A stretch of DNA of 51,358 bases from Allokutzneria sp. A3M-2-11 16 (GCF_024213555.1 NZ_JANAVO010000023.1:1-51358), one strand, 5' to 3'; positions 25,046 through 33,623 are shown, counted from the first letter of the stretch. Program-made: numbers and translations. Notes: a model not told the origin generated them from the letters alone.

Positions 25046-26293
25046 TCAGGACCTGCTGGCGGTGACGTAGTAGGCGCCGCCCCACTCGCTGTCGTCGTTG
25101 GTGTAGCCCACGCCCATGGCCCGGTCGGTGCCCGGCAGGTAGGCGACGCCGAGCACCTGGCCGTCCTTGCCCGCGAGGGCGGCGGGCTGCTCGTGACTGG
25201 TCCACGCCGTGCCGTCGAAGGTGGCGTACTGGCTGATGTTGCTCGTCAGGGTCGGCCAGCCGCCCGCGACCAAGGCGCGGTTGTCCGAGCGCACCGACAG
25301 GTCGTTGATCTCCGCGAGGCCGCGGCCGGTCCACTCCGTCCACGCCTTGCCGTCAAAGCGGTAGCCCGTGGTCAGCGTGCCGTCCTCGTAGAGGGAACGG
25401 CCGGACACGTAGACGGTGCCGCCCATGGTGACGATCTGGTCGGCGTTCCAGCCGTTGGGGAACGTCGCGGTGACCGGCAGCTCGTGCACCGTCCACGTCG
25501 TGCCGTTCCAGTGCGCGGCGTACGGGGTGTCCTTCTCCGGCGTGACGAACGCGCCGGAGATCCAGACGTCGTTGGCGCCAGCGCCCGTCACGCTGAACAC
25601 CGCGCTGGGCTTGGCGGTCAGCTCCGTGGGCAACGCCAGCCGCTGCACCGCGCCACCGGCGTAGCGATCGAGGAAGCCCACCTGCTCGGAGGGGACACCG
25701 GTCTGCGGGTCGATCTTGCGCTCGAGGCCGACCGCGAGCGCGTGGTCACCGACCCGCTCCAGGTCCGAGACGAGCGCGTCCTTGTCAGCGCCGGGCTGCG
25801 GTGCCGCGACGGTGGCCCACTTCTGCCCGTCCCAGCGAGTCAGGGCGTAGGGCGTGCCCACCGCCGACACCAGTCCGGCCTGGAGGCCGCGCTGCCGATC
25901 GCGGAACGGCAGGGCCGAGGCGGGCCGCGGCGAGCGCGTCGCCTTCCGCAGCTGCGCCACGGAGATGGGCACGCCCGCGGCCCAGGCGTCGGTCCCGCTG
26001 ACCGCGGCGACCTGGGTCAGCGTCACGTCCTTGCCCGCGAGATCGCCGATGGCCGAGTCCGACCACTTCGCGCCGTCCCACCGCTTGATGTGCGCGGTCA
26101 TCTTCCCGCTGGCGTGGTCGGTGTGATCACCGACGACCCATCCGCTGCTCGCCGAGTCGAAGTCGATCCCGGACGGGGACTTGCCGTGCTCCTTCGACTG
26201 GTTGTCCATGGCCACCCAAGGAGCACCGGGGGTCGCGAACGCTCCGGCCAGTGCGACGACGGTCAGCAGTTTCGAGATGCGTGACAGGGACAC
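25046..26293 (-). CDS. Secreted hypothetical protein with WDG repeats
   Basis: A 415-residue exported protein starting at GTG 26293 with AAGGA about ten bases upstream. Residues 1-24 form a signal peptide (LLTVVALAGAFATPGAP). The mature part has repeating short beta-type units with W-[DN]-G-x-x-W: RWDGAKWSDS, RWDGQKWATV, HWNGTTWTVH, RFDGKAWTEW and TFDGTAWTSH, suggesting a beta-propeller-like fold. The function is not recognised. It stands alone; the gene upstream in its direction is the RHS remnant region. Confidence 0.8.
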   Translation of the reverse strand: MSLSRISKLLTVVALAGAFATPGAPWVAMDNQSKEHGKSPSGIDFDSASSGWVVGDHTDHASGKMTAHIKRWDGAKWSDSAIGDLAGKDVTLTQVAAVSGTDAWAAGVPISVAQLRKATRSPRPASALPFRDRQRGLQAGLVSAVGTPYALTRWDGQKWATVAAPQPGADKDALVSDLERVGDHALAVGLERKIDPQTGVPSEQVGFLDRYAGGAVQRLALPTELTAKPSAVFSVTGAGANDVWISGAFVTPEKDTPYAAHWNGTTWTVHELPVTATFPNGWNADQIVTMGGTVYVSGRSLYEDGTLTTGYRFDGKAWTEWTGRGLAEINDLSVRSDNRALVAGGWPTLTSNISQYATFDGTAWTSHEQPAALAGKDGQVLGVAYLPGTDRAMGVGYTNDDSEWGGAYYVTASRS

Positions 26294-26415
26294 AACGGCA
26301 GTCCTTTCACTGGAAAACCCCAGGCCCGTGACGCTAACGACCCGCGATACTCGCTTTCTACAATCTGATTGCGCTGAACAACAGTTGGGCGCTGCCCATA
26401 AAGGCGATTCCTGCG

Positions 26416-26520
26416 CGGAGGGGCGGCAAGCGTGTCGAAGTGCTCGACAAGCGCACGGAGACCTCGCAGGTGTCCGCCAATCCCAACGGCACGTTCACCC
26501 TGGAGGCGGACCGCAGGCCC
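26416..26520 (+). pseudogene. Fragment of an RHS/wall-associated-type toxin precursor gene
   Basis: An open stretch reads GGKRVEVLDKRTETSQVSAN followed by PNGTFTLEAD. This matches the conserved 'VEV-D-RTE-SQ-FANPDGT-TLE' block near the N-terminus of actinobacterial RHS-repeat polymorphic toxins (family knowledge). Neither a start codon, RHS YD-repeats nor a toxin domain is present, so it is only a remnant. Codon bias fits coding origin. Confidence 0.7.
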
Positions 26521-26558
26521 CTTCGAGGAGGACCAGGACCAGGTGCCCCGAACCTCAC

Positions 26559-26697
26559 GTAAACTGTGCCCATGCGCCACAACCGCCCCCACACCCCACC
26601 CATGGCGGGCGTGGACTAGAGAACCCCGTTTCGTACTCATAACGGGAAAAAGAGCGCTCCCAAATCCCGCTAAGAGTACGAAACGGAAGATCTCTAG
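26559..26697 (-). repeat. Hairpin repeat family, copy 2
   Basis: This copy has the same arms as copy 1 (CCCGTTTCGTACTC ... GAGTACGAAACGG, 26624-26686) around GAGCGCTC. Here the inverted repeat extends outward to CTAGAGA ... TCTCTAG (26616-26697). The tail with ACGTAAACTG (26558-26566) lies about 57 bases left of the hairpin, so the element is inverted relative to copy 1. Confidence 0.85.
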
Positions 26698-26786
26698 CCA
26701 CCTCAGCGCAGGATGCGAGGGTGCGCGGGCGGGGCGGACTCGTGGGACAGGGCCCTACTCCGTGGTGAATGTTGTTCGGCCGTAAG

Positions 26787-26839
26787 GGAAAGGGCCCGCG
26801 GCCGACTCCTGGGGGTAAGTCGGACCGCGAGCCCCTTCC
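26787..26839 (-). terminator. Terminator-like hairpin after polyol operon
   Basis: An imperfect stem of about 21 pairs with one bulged base runs from GGAAAGGGCCCGCGGCCGACT-side to its complement ending CCCCTTCC, with a ten-base loop. It lies 16 bases beyond the stop of the last gene of the minus-strand operon. Confidence 0.6.
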
Positions 26840-26854
26840 GTGAAGGCCGGGTGC

Positions 26855-27850
26855 TCACGCCCCCGGCCGGACCTGGATCTTGCGGCCTTCGCCGCGCTTG
26901 AACGCCTCCAGCGCGGACGCGTACTCGCTCAGCGGCAGCCGGTGGCTGATGAAGATCTCCGGGTCGAGCGCGCCCGCCGCGAACAGGTCGGCGGCCCGCT
27001 CGTAGGAGTGCAGCACGGCCATCGAACCGGTGATCGTGATCTCCTGATTGTAGATCTTGTACGGCTCGATGGTCGCACGCGCGGCGTAGTCGGACACCCC
27101 GAACTGCAGGAAAGTTCCGCCCTTGGCGACGCGGCCGAGACCGTCCTGGATGGCCTTCTCGTTGCCGGTCGCGTCGATCACCACGTCCCAGCCCTCCGGC
27201 CGGTCCAGCTCGTCGGCGCTGGTGGCCGCGGCGGTGCAGCCCAGCCGCCGCGCGGTGGCCAGCCGGTCGGGGTTGATGTCGATCACCTCGATGCTGGCCG
27301 CGCCGGTGAGCTTGCCCAGCTCCAGCATCATCAGCCCCATCGTGCCGGAACCGTAGATCACCACCCGGCTGGCCAGTTGCGCGCGGAGGATGTCGTAGCC
27401 GCGGACGGCGCAGGACAGCGGTTCGATCAGCGCGGCGTCCTCGGTGCGCACGTGGTCGGGGAGCTTCACGCAGTTGGCCACCGGAGCGACGGCGTACTCC
27501 GCGGCGCCGCCCGCGGTGGTGACGCCGATCGCGGCCCACCGCTCGCACAGGTTGTTGCGGCCCGCGCGGCAGTAGCGGCATTCGTAGCAGTACAGCGACG
27601 GGTCCACCGCGACGCGGTCGCCGATCGCGAGCTCGGTGACCGCGCTGCCGATCTCCACGACCTCACCGGCGAACTCGTGGCCGGGCACCACGGGCAGCGT
27701 CGGGGCGAATTCTCCTTGCAGGATATGCAGATCCGTGCCGCACAGCCCGCAGGCCGAGACCTTCACGACGACCTGCCGCGCGCCGGGCGCGGGGTCGGGC
27801 ACCTCGGTGACCTCGACCTCGCCGGGCGCGGTGATGACGGCGGCTCTCAT
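26855..27850 (-). CDS. Zinc-dependent polyol/sorbitol dehydrogenase-like MDR enzyme
   Basis: A 331-residue medium-chain dehydrogenase. The catalytic zinc site is seen in SACGLCGTDLHI and VPGHEFAGEV; the structural zinc lobe has CYECRYCRAGRNNLCE. The Rossmann part has VVIYGSGTMGLMMLELGK. It oxidises a polyol with NAD(P)+ and sits last in an operon with an ABC uptake system, a common arrangement for sugar-alcohol catabolism. Its ATG overlaps the stop of the permease gene by one base (TAATG), so it is translationally coupled. The exact polyol is unknown. Confidence 0.9.
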   Translation of the reverse strand: MRAAVITAPGEVEVTEVPDPAPGARQVVVKVSACGLCGTDLHILQGEFAPTLPVVPGHEFAGEVVEIGSAVTELAIGDRVAVDPSLYCYECRYCRAGRNNLCERWAAIGVTTAGGAAEYAVAPVANCVKLPDHVRTEDAALIEPLSCAVRGYDILRAQLASRVVIYGSGTMGLMMLELGKLTGAASIEVIDINPDRLATARRLGCTAAATSADELDRPEGWDVVIDATGNEKAIQDGLGRVAKGGTFLQFGVSDYAARATIEPYKIYNQEITITGSMAVLHSYERAADLFAAGALDPEIFISHRLPLSEYASALEAFKRGEGRKIQVRPGA

Positions 27851-28671
27851 TACTTCACGGCTCCTAGCGAGAGGCCCTGGACGAGCTTGTCCTGGGCGGC
27901 GAATCCGGCGACCAGTACGGGCAGCGACACGATCGTCGCCGCCGCGCACATCTTGGCCAGGAACAGGCCCTGGCTCGTGACGAAACCGGTGAGGAAGACC
28001 GGCGCGGTCCCGGCGACGACACCGGTCAGCACACGGGCGAACAGCAGCTCGTTCCAGCTGAAGATGAAGCAGATCAGCGCGGTCGCGGCGATCCCGGGGA
28101 CCGCGACCGGCGCGACGACCCGGCGCAGCGTGGTGACCAGTCCGGCCCCGTCCAGCGCGGCCGCCTCCAGCATCTCCTTCGGGATCTCGGCGAGGAAGGA
28201 GCGCATCAGCCACACCGCGATCGGCAGGTTCATCGAGGTGTAGAGCACCACCAGGAACGAGATGTTGTCCAGCAGGCCGCTGTACTGGGCGATCAGGTAG
28301 ATCGGCAGCAGCCCGGCCACCACCGGCAGCATCTTGGTGGTGAGGAAGAAGAACAGCACATCCGAGGTCTTCTTCACCGGCCGGATGGACAGCGCGTACG
28401 CGGCGGGAATGGCCAACAGCAGAACGAGCACAGTCGAACCCACGCTCGCGCTCACCGAGTTGATCAGCGGTGGCCACGGGCTCTGCCCGGTGCTCGCGCC
28501 GAAGAACTCCTCGTAGCCCTGCAACGACAGGCCCGCGAACAACGACGGCGGGTTGGTGGCCGCGTCGGACTCGGTGTGGAAGGAGGTCAGCACCATCCAC
28601 AGCACCGGCAGCACGAACAGGATGCCGGACAGCCAAGCCAAAGCGCCCCAAGGCTTCCAAGCTCTTCTCAT
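27850..28671 (-). CDS. Carbohydrate ABC transporter permease (MalG-like)
   Basis: A 273-residue inner-membrane permease with six hydrophobic segments. The EAA loop that docks the ATPase is EMLEAAALDGAG. The starting ATG 28671 overlaps the upstream permease TGA (TGATG). It pairs with the 28671-29579 permease to form the channel for the solute delivered by the 29584-30930 lipoprotein. No cognate ATPase gene is present; actinomycetes often use one shared ATPase of the MsiK type for several such importers. Confidence 0.92.
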   Translation of the reverse strand: MRRAWKPWGALAWLSGILFVLPVLWMVLTSFHTESDAATNPPSLFAGLSLQGYEEFFGASTGQSPWPPLINSVSASVGSTVLVLLLAIPAAYALSIRPVKKTSDVLFFFLTTKMLPVVAGLLPIYLIAQYSGLLDNISFLVVLYTSMNLPIAVWLMRSFLAEIPKEMLEAAALDGAGLVTTLRRVVAPVAVPGIAATALICFIFSWNELLFARVLTGVVAGTAPVFLTGFVTSQGLFLAKMCAAATIVSLPVLVAGFAAQDKLVQGLSLGAVK

Positions 28672-29579
28672 CACTTGACCTCGTCTCGGAGCAGGGAGGA
28701 CACCGCGCGCAGGGCGAAGCTGGCGATCAGGATCGAGCCGATCACCACGACGACCCCCGCGGCGGAGGCCTGGCCGTAGTCGTGCGCCTGGTAGAAGGTC
28801 TGGTAGATCGTGTACGGCAGGTTCGCGGTGCCCAGGCCACCCGAGGTGATCGTGAAGACCGCGTCGAAGTTCTGCACGATGTAGATCGAGCCGAGCAGCC
28901 CGCCCAGCTCCAGGTACTGGCGCAGGTGCGGCAACGTCAGGTAGCGGAAGACCTGGAAGCCGGTTGCGCCGTCGATGAAGGCCGCCTCCACCGCGTCCTG
29001 CGGGCGGCTTTGCAGTCCTGCCAACAGGATCAGCATCATGAACGGGGTCCACTGCCAGACCAGCGCGGCGATCACCGCGGTCAGCGGCATCGTGCTGATC
29101 CAGTCGGGTTGCGCGGCGGACTCACCGAAGATCCACTTCAGCACGCCGTTGAACAGACCGTACTCCGGGTTGTAGAGCGCGTGCTTCCACAGCAGCGCCG
29201 CGGCGACCGGCACCACCAGGAACGGCGCGATCATCATGGTGCGCACCAGGCCGCGGCCGCGGAACTTCCGGTCCAGCAACAGCGCGATGCCCAGGCCGAG
29301 CAGCAGGCTGATCAGCACCACGCTCGCGGTCAGCAGCACCGTGGTCAGCACCGAGGACCGCAGGTTCGGATCGGTGATCACCGCGATGTAGTTGTCCAGC
29401 CCGGCGAAGCCGCGGTTCTCCGGGGCCAGCGAGTTCCACTGGAGGAACGAGATGATCAGCGTCGCCACGAACGGCAGCTGCGTCACGGCGATGGTGAAGA
29501 TCAGCGCTGGCAGCAGCGGAGCCCGCCGGGCCCAGCGCGCCGCGGCGCCGATTCCCTTTGGTGGGGCTTGGGTTGGCAT
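28671..29579 (-). CDS. Carbohydrate ABC transporter permease (MalF-like)
   Basis: A 302-residue permease with an N-terminal cytoplasmic segment and about six membrane spans (LLPALIFTIAVTQLPFVATL; VLLISLLLGLGIALLL; and others). The ATPase-docking EAA loop is DAVEAAFIDGATGFQVF. It is coupled downstream to the second permease and begins four bases after the SBP stop, all on the minus strand. Confidence 0.92.
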   Translation of the reverse strand: MPTQAPPKGIGAAARWARRAPLLPALIFTIAVTQLPFVATLIISFLQWNSLAPENRGFAGLDNYIAVITDPNLRSSVLTTVLLTASVVLISLLLGLGIALLLDRKFRGRGLVRTMMIAPFLVVPVAAALLWKHALYNPEYGLFNGVLKWIFGESAAQPDWISTMPLTAVIAALVWQWTPFMMLILLAGLQSRPQDAVEAAFIDGATGFQVFRYLTLPHLRQYLELGGLLGSIYIVQNFDAVFTITSGGLGTANLPYTIYQTFYQAHDYGQASAAGVVVVIGSILIASFALRAVSSLLRDEVK

Positions 29580-29583
29580 CGGA

Positions 29584-30930
29584 TCAGCCCTTCCGGTATT
29601 TCGCCGCGACCTTGTCGGCCAGCCGCTGCGCCGCGCGCAGGGCGTCCTCGACCGAGCCGCGCCCGGCGATGGCCGCGCTGACCTCCTGGGAGACCTGCGT
29701 GCCGAGGTTGGTGAACTCGGGGATGCCGACGAACTGGATCCCGTTGGCGGGCCTGGGTTGCACGCCGGGATCGCGCGGGTTCGCCGAGGAGATCGCGATC
29801 CTGGTCTGCTCCGCGAAGGAGCCGGTCTCCTTCAGGTACTCCGGGCGCGCGTAGGTGGAGGCGCGCTTGCCGTCCGGGATGCTCGACCAGCCCTTCGCCT
29901 CGCCGACCACCCGCTCGTAGTCCTTGCCCGCGGCCCAGGACAGGAACTTCCACGCCGCCTGGTGCTTCTTGCTGGCCTTCTGCACGGCGAAGGCCCAGGT
30001 GTAGAGCCAGCCCGAACTCCTGGTCTTCACCACGGGCGCCTGCGCGAACCCGAGCTTGCCGCGCACCGGCGAGTCCGCCGCCTCCAGCAGCCCCGCCGCG
30101 GAGGTCGCGTCGTACCACATGGCGACCTTGCCCTGCGTCATGTTGTTGAGGCACTCGGAGAACCCGGCCTGCGGGGCACCGGCCTCGCCGTGCTCGCGCA
30201 CCAGGTCCACGTAGAACCTGGTGGCCTCGACGAACTCCGGCGCGTCCACCTTCGCCTGCCAGTCCTTGGTGAACCAGGTGCCGCCGAAGGTGTTGACCAC
30301 GGTGGTCAGCGGCGCCATCAGCTGACCCCAGCCGGGCTGGCCGCGCAGGCAGATCCCCTTCATGCCCGGCTGCGCGCCGTCGACCTTCGCCGCGGCCTCG
30401 GCGACCTGCCGCCAGGTCGGCCGCTCCGGCAGCGTGATGCCCTTCGCGGCGAAGATGTCCTTGCGGTACATGAGGAACGAGGACTCGCCGTAGAACGGCT
30501 GCGCGTAGACCTTGCCGTCGGCGGCGGTCAGCGACTGCCAGATCGGCTCCAGGACGTCCTGCTGGTCGAAGCCGGGATCGGCGGCGAGGTAGCCGTCCAG
30601 CGGTTCCAGCCAGCCGTTCTTCGCGTAGATCGGGACCTCGTAGTTGCTCAGCGTCGCCACGTCGTACTGGCCGGCCTGGCTGGTGAAGTCCTGGCTGATC
30701 TTGTCCCGCACGTCGTTCTCCGGCAGCACGGTGTAGTTCACCTTCACCCCGGTGCGCCTGGTGAAGTGCTCCGCGGTCAGCTTCTGGATGTCCAGCATCT
30801 GCGGGTTGTTGACCATGAGCACGTTGATCGACTCGGGGTCGTCCGGGTCGCCGATGCCCCCGGCGCCCGCGCACGCCGTCGCGCCCAGCAGCACGGCGAG
30901 AGTGGCGGACAACCGCGTGAATGACGTCAT
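29584..30930 (-). CDS. Extracellular solute-binding lipoprotein for a polyol/sugar ABC importer
   Basis: A 448-residue family 1 binding protein. The signal ends in a lipobox GATAC, giving a lipid-anchored protein. The body matches SmoE/MalE-type binders: VKVNYTVLPENDVRDKISQDF, GQYDVATLSNYEVPIYAKNGWLEPL and GKVAMWYDATSAAGLLE. Together with the dehydrogenase gene it suggests a sugar alcohol as ligand (inference). GGAAGG lies about seven bases upstream of ATG 30930; the leader repeats CTTTCCTTCCGGC twice. The first gene upstream is the DeoR regulator, 87 bases away. Confidence 0.9.
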   Translation of the reverse strand: MTSFTRLSATLAVLLGATACAGAGGIGDPDDPESINVLMVNNPQMLDIQKLTAEHFTRRTGVKVNYTVLPENDVRDKISQDFTSQAGQYDVATLSNYEVPIYAKNGWLEPLDGYLAADPGFDQQDVLEPIWQSLTAADGKVYAQPFYGESSFLMYRKDIFAAKGITLPERPTWRQVAEAAAKVDGAQPGMKGICLRGQPGWGQLMAPLTTVVNTFGGTWFTKDWQAKVDAPEFVEATRFYVDLVREHGEAGAPQAGFSECLNNMTQGKVAMWYDATSAAGLLEAADSPVRGKLGFAQAPVVKTRSSGWLYTWAFAVQKASKKHQAAWKFLSWAAGKDYERVVGEAKGWSSIPDGKRASTYARPEYLKETGSFAEQTRIAISSANPRDPGVQPRPANGIQFVGIPEFTNLGTQVSQEVSAAIAGRGSVEDALRAAQRLADKVAAKYRKG

Positions 30931-31017
30931 TGTCTTTCCTTCCGGCGGGGTCTTTCCTTCCGGCAGCGCGGAACAGGGGCCACCGCGCACGGCGGCCCCA
31001 CGCGACGGACGGGGCCG

Positions 31018-31779
31018 CTAGGTCCTGAGCACCTTCGGCCCGAGCGCGGCGTAGCGGTGCGCCTCGGCCGGGGTGAGCGTGGTGTCGGTGATGATCGCCT
31101 CGAAGTCGGAGACGGCGGCGAAGCGGCTGAAGCTGGCGACGCCGAACTTGGTGTGCACGCCGACGAAGATCCGCCGCCGCGACACCTGGGCCGCCTGCGC
31201 CTTCACCGCGCTGACCACCGGGTCCGGGGTGGTCAGCCCGTGTTCCCTGGAGATGCCGTTGGCGCCGAGGTAGGCCAGGTCGATGACCATGTCGGCGAGC
31301 ATCCGCAGCGCCCAGTGGTCGACCGTTGCCAGGGTGCGGCCCCGGACCCGGCCGCCGAGCAGCAGCACCGTCGTCGACGGCGAGGTGGACAGCGCCGCCG
31401 CGGTCGGCAGCGACGCGGTGATCACGGTCAGCGGCCGCGTCGTCGGCAGCGCCTCGGCGATGAGCTGCGGGGTGAAGCCCTCGTCGATGAAGACGGTCTC
31501 GGCGTCGTCGAGCCGGTCCGCCGCGGCGCGGGCGATCCGGCGCTTCTCCGGGACCATCGAGGCGGAGCGGAACTCCAGCCCGGTCTCGAAGCCCGCGCTC
31601 TCCACCGGGAACGCGCCGCCGTGGGTGCGCCGGACCAGGCCGTGCTCGCCGAGCGCGCGCAGGTCCCTGCGCACCGTCTCCGGGGCCACCGCCAGCTCGG
31701 CGGCCACCTCCATGACGTCGACCTTGCCGTCGGCGCGGGCCTTGGCCAGGATTCGGCGCTTGCGCTCCTCGGCTTGCAT
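31018..31779 (-). CDS. DeoR/GlpR family transcriptional regulator
   Basis: A 253-residue sugar-responsive repressor. The N-terminal winged helix reads VDVMEVAAELAVAPETVRRDLRALGEHGLVRRTHGG, and the C-terminal DeoR sensor has VFIDEGFTPQLIAEAL and ITDTTLTP. It is co-directional with and just upstream of the SBP gene, so it likely controls the whole operon including itself. GGAGGGG lies about eight bases before ATG 31779. A GGGGCC/GGCCCC hairpin (30976-30999) sits between it and the SBP gene. Confidence 0.93.
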   Translation of the reverse strand: MQAEERKRRILAKARADGKVDVMEVAAELAVAPETVRRDLRALGEHGLVRRTHGGAFPVESAGFETGLEFRSASMVPEKRRIARAAADRLDDAETVFIDEGFTPQLIAEALPTTRPLTVITASLPTAAALSTSPSTTVLLLGGRVRGRTLATVDHWALRMLADMVIDLAYLGANGISREHGLTTPDPVVSAVKAQAAQVSRRRIFVGVHTKFGVASFSRFAAVSDFEAIITDTTLTPAEAHRYAALGPKVLRT

Positions 31780-32228
31780 CAGCAAGACCCCTCCGCCCAC
31801 ATGACCGTTCGGACTTCAGCCCCGCCCGTTCGGGCTGGGAACAGGTCTAACACCGCGCACGAGGTGTGGCCAGTGCCACACCCGCTTCGGTGATGCCCGA
31901 ATTCTGCCCGGTTCGTGAGAGCGCGACCAGGCCTGATCAGGCATCTGAACGCGCAGGTCGGCGAGCGGGTGCCCGAACCGGTCCGGCGGGCGGCCCGGCC
32001 CGGCCGTGAGGCCGTCGTTTTTTCCCCACCCAGGCAACTTTTCGGGCCACGATCGGGCCGATCCGGTCACCCTGAGTTCAGGGCTCGCCACTCGTTCGAT
32101 AGCGTCCGCAACCCCGTGAAGTGGGGTGGAACCGGTCGTCGCATCTGGTCGACCGGGCGGCGTGCTCACCCACGCGTGTTACGCCGATCTCGCTATGGTT
32201 TGCCATTCCCGCAAGAGAGGTGTCCGTG
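31780..32228. other. 449-base divergent intergenic region
   Basis: Promoter region for the DeoR operon (minus) and the FAD monooxygenase (plus). Visible items are a small AGCCC/GGGCT hairpin near 31817-31835 and an ACCCC-GTGAAGT-GGGGT stem near 32111-32127. A TATGGT hexamer at about 32193 could be a -10 for the plus gene. No coding sequence is recognised. Confidence 0.4.
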
Positions 32229-33395
32229 ATGCAGCCACCGGCCACACAGCCACCGGCGACGACGCAACCGGCCGAGAGCCAGCCCCGGCAGTTGCACGTG
32301 CTCGTCGCGGGGGCCGGGATCGGTGGGTTGTGCCTGGCCCAGGGCCTGGCCAAGTCCGGTATCGGGGTGACCGTCTTCGAGCGCGACGCGCACGCGCGCG
32401 ACGGTGACCAGGGCTACCGAATGGTCGTCAACGCCGACGGCGAACGCGCGCTGCGGGACTGCCTTCCGGGTGCGCTGGTCGAGCTGTGCGAGCGCTCCTC
32501 GATCGCCCCGGCAACGCTGATGACCTTCCTGACCACCGACCTGGAGCCGAAGTTCGCCAAGCCGCTGCCGAGGGCCGACTCCGGCTACGTGCTCAACCGG
32601 CTGACACTGCGCGAGATCCTGCTCGCGGGCCTGGGCGACCGGGTGCAGTTCGGCCGCACGCTGACCGGCTACGACCAGGTCTCCGGCGGGCGGGTCCGGG
32701 CCCAGTTCGCCGACGGGCTCACCGCGGTCGGGGACCTGCTCGTCGGCGCGGACGGCACGGATTCGGTGGTGCGCGGGCAGGCGGTGCCCGACGCGGAGTT
32801 CGACGCGGTCGGCTACTCGCTGCGCGGGCGGACCATGCTGCGCCCGGACTTCGCCTCCTGGCTGCCGGAGATCCTGGTGGACACCGTCTCGCGGGTGCTC
32901 GGCCCGGACGGCATCTCGATGTCGGTCGCCACCTGCCGGGTGCGCCGCGTCCCCGGGCTGACCGCCGTCCCGGACTACCTGTCCTGGTCGATCTCGCTGC
33001 ACGGTGATCCCGGTGGGCTGTCCCCGCACTGGGCCGCCCGCGACCTCGTCGCCGACTGGCACCCCGCGCTGCGCCGGATCGTCGCCGAGGCGGACCCCGT
33101 CGAGACCGTGGGCACGCCGATGCGGCTGGCTCGCCCGATCGAGCGGTGGAGCGTCGGCAACGTGACCCTGCTCGGCGACGCCGTGCACACCGTGCCGCCC
33201 GGGCGGGGCGAGGGCGCCAACGTCGCGCTCCGCGACGCGGCCGTCCTGCGGCACCGCCTGATCGACGTCGTTCGCAGGCGCATCCCGCTGACCAGGGCGA
33301 AAGTGGAGTACGAGAACGAGATGCTGGCCTACGCCTTCGCCGCAGCCTCCACCACCCGCGCCACCAAGCCCTACGCCCCCCGCGCCAACCCCTGA
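32229..33395 (+). CDS. FAD-dependent oxidoreductase (aromatic hydroxylase type)
   Basis: A 388-residue flavin monooxygenase. A Pro/Thr/Gln-rich leader (QPPATQPPATTQPA) precedes VLVAGAGIGGLCLAQGLAKSG, the FAD Rossmann motif. LLVGADGTDSVVR is the DG motif and VTLLGDAVHTVPPGRGEGANVALRDA the second FAD motif, with PGRGEG in place of the usual P-x-x-G-x-G. It probably hydroxylates a small aromatic or polyketide-like compound. AGAGAGG lies about eight bases upstream of ATG 32229; GTG 32226 is an alternative start. Copy 3 of the hairpin repeat lies 27 bases after its stop. Confidence 0.9.
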   Translation: MQPPATQPPATTQPAESQPRQLHVLVAGAGIGGLCLAQGLAKSGIGVTVFERDAHARDGDQGYRMVVNADGERALRDCLPGALVELCERSSIAPATLMTFLTTDLEPKFAKPLPRADSGYVLNRLTLREILLAGLGDRVQFGRTLTGYDQVSGGRVRAQFADGLTAVGDLLVGADGTDSVVRGQAVPDAEFDAVGYSLRGRTMLRPDFASWLPEILVDTVSRVLGPDGISMSVATCRVRRVPGLTAVPDYLSWSISLHGDPGGLSPHWAARDLVADWHPALRRIVAEADPVETVGTPMRLARPIERWSVGNVTLLGDAVHTVPPGRGEGANVALRDAAVLRHRLIDVVRRRIPLTRAKVEYENEMLAYAFAAASTTRATKPYAPRANP

Positions 33396-33421
33396 ACACA
33401 CCCCAAACCCACCCGGGGTAT

Positions 33422-33536
33422 CCCGTTTCGTACTCATAACGGCTTTTGGAGCGCTCCAAAACGCGGCCAAGAGTACGAAACGGGGTTTTTTGGGCGCGCT
33501 GAATCGCGAAGGGGGTGAAGTGTCGAACCCAGTTTA
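33422..33536 (+). repeat. Hairpin repeat family, copy 3
   Basis: The hairpin occupies 33422-33485: CCCGTTTCGTACTC and GAGTACGAAACGGGG arms around TTGGAGCGCTCCAA, the longest centre of the three copies. It is followed by six T residues, so in this orientation it can act as an intrinsic terminator for the monooxygenase gene. A CAGTTTA word at 33530-33536 corresponds to the tail of copies 1 and 2. Confidence 0.85.
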
Positions 33537-33588
33537 GTTGGCGAAGGCGGGTGCGCGCGAAGAAGGGGCGTGGTTGCCGGGGGGCCGA

Positions 33589-33623
33589 AACGCTGTTACG
33601 GTTCATTCAAAACAGTGTTACGG
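33589..33623 (+). promoter_or_regulatory. Tandem operator-like repeats before carotenoid oxygenase
   Basis: Two direct repeats AACGCTGTTACGG (33589-33601) and AACAGTGTTACGG (33611-33623) have start points 22 bases apart, about two helical turns. Each contains a near-palindromic AAC-N3-GTT half. The second reaches into the Shine-Dalgarno. They look like a regulator binding pair; the regulator is unknown, though MerR is encoded just downstream in antisense. Confidence 0.55.

Larger units (their letters stand above)
26294..26854. other. 561-base intergenic region with RHS remnant, repeat copy 2 and terminator
   Basis: There is no intact gene. It contains a perfect CAATC-T-GATTG palindrome at 26361-26371 in the probable promoter of the secreted protein, then the RHS-type remnant (26416-26520), the reverse-oriented hairpin repeat (26559-26697), and a terminator-like hairpin (26787-26839) for the polyol operon. 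Confidence 0.7.

Noticed and set aside
27850-29052. 400-residue version of the MalG-like permease
   Set aside because: The N-terminal 127 residues lie over the MalF-like gene in another frame and are not membrane-like. The start at 28671 overlaps the MalF stop and fits the family length.
18131-33536. CRISPR array
   Set aside because: The repeats are inverted, kilobases apart and lack regular spacers; no cas gene is visible.
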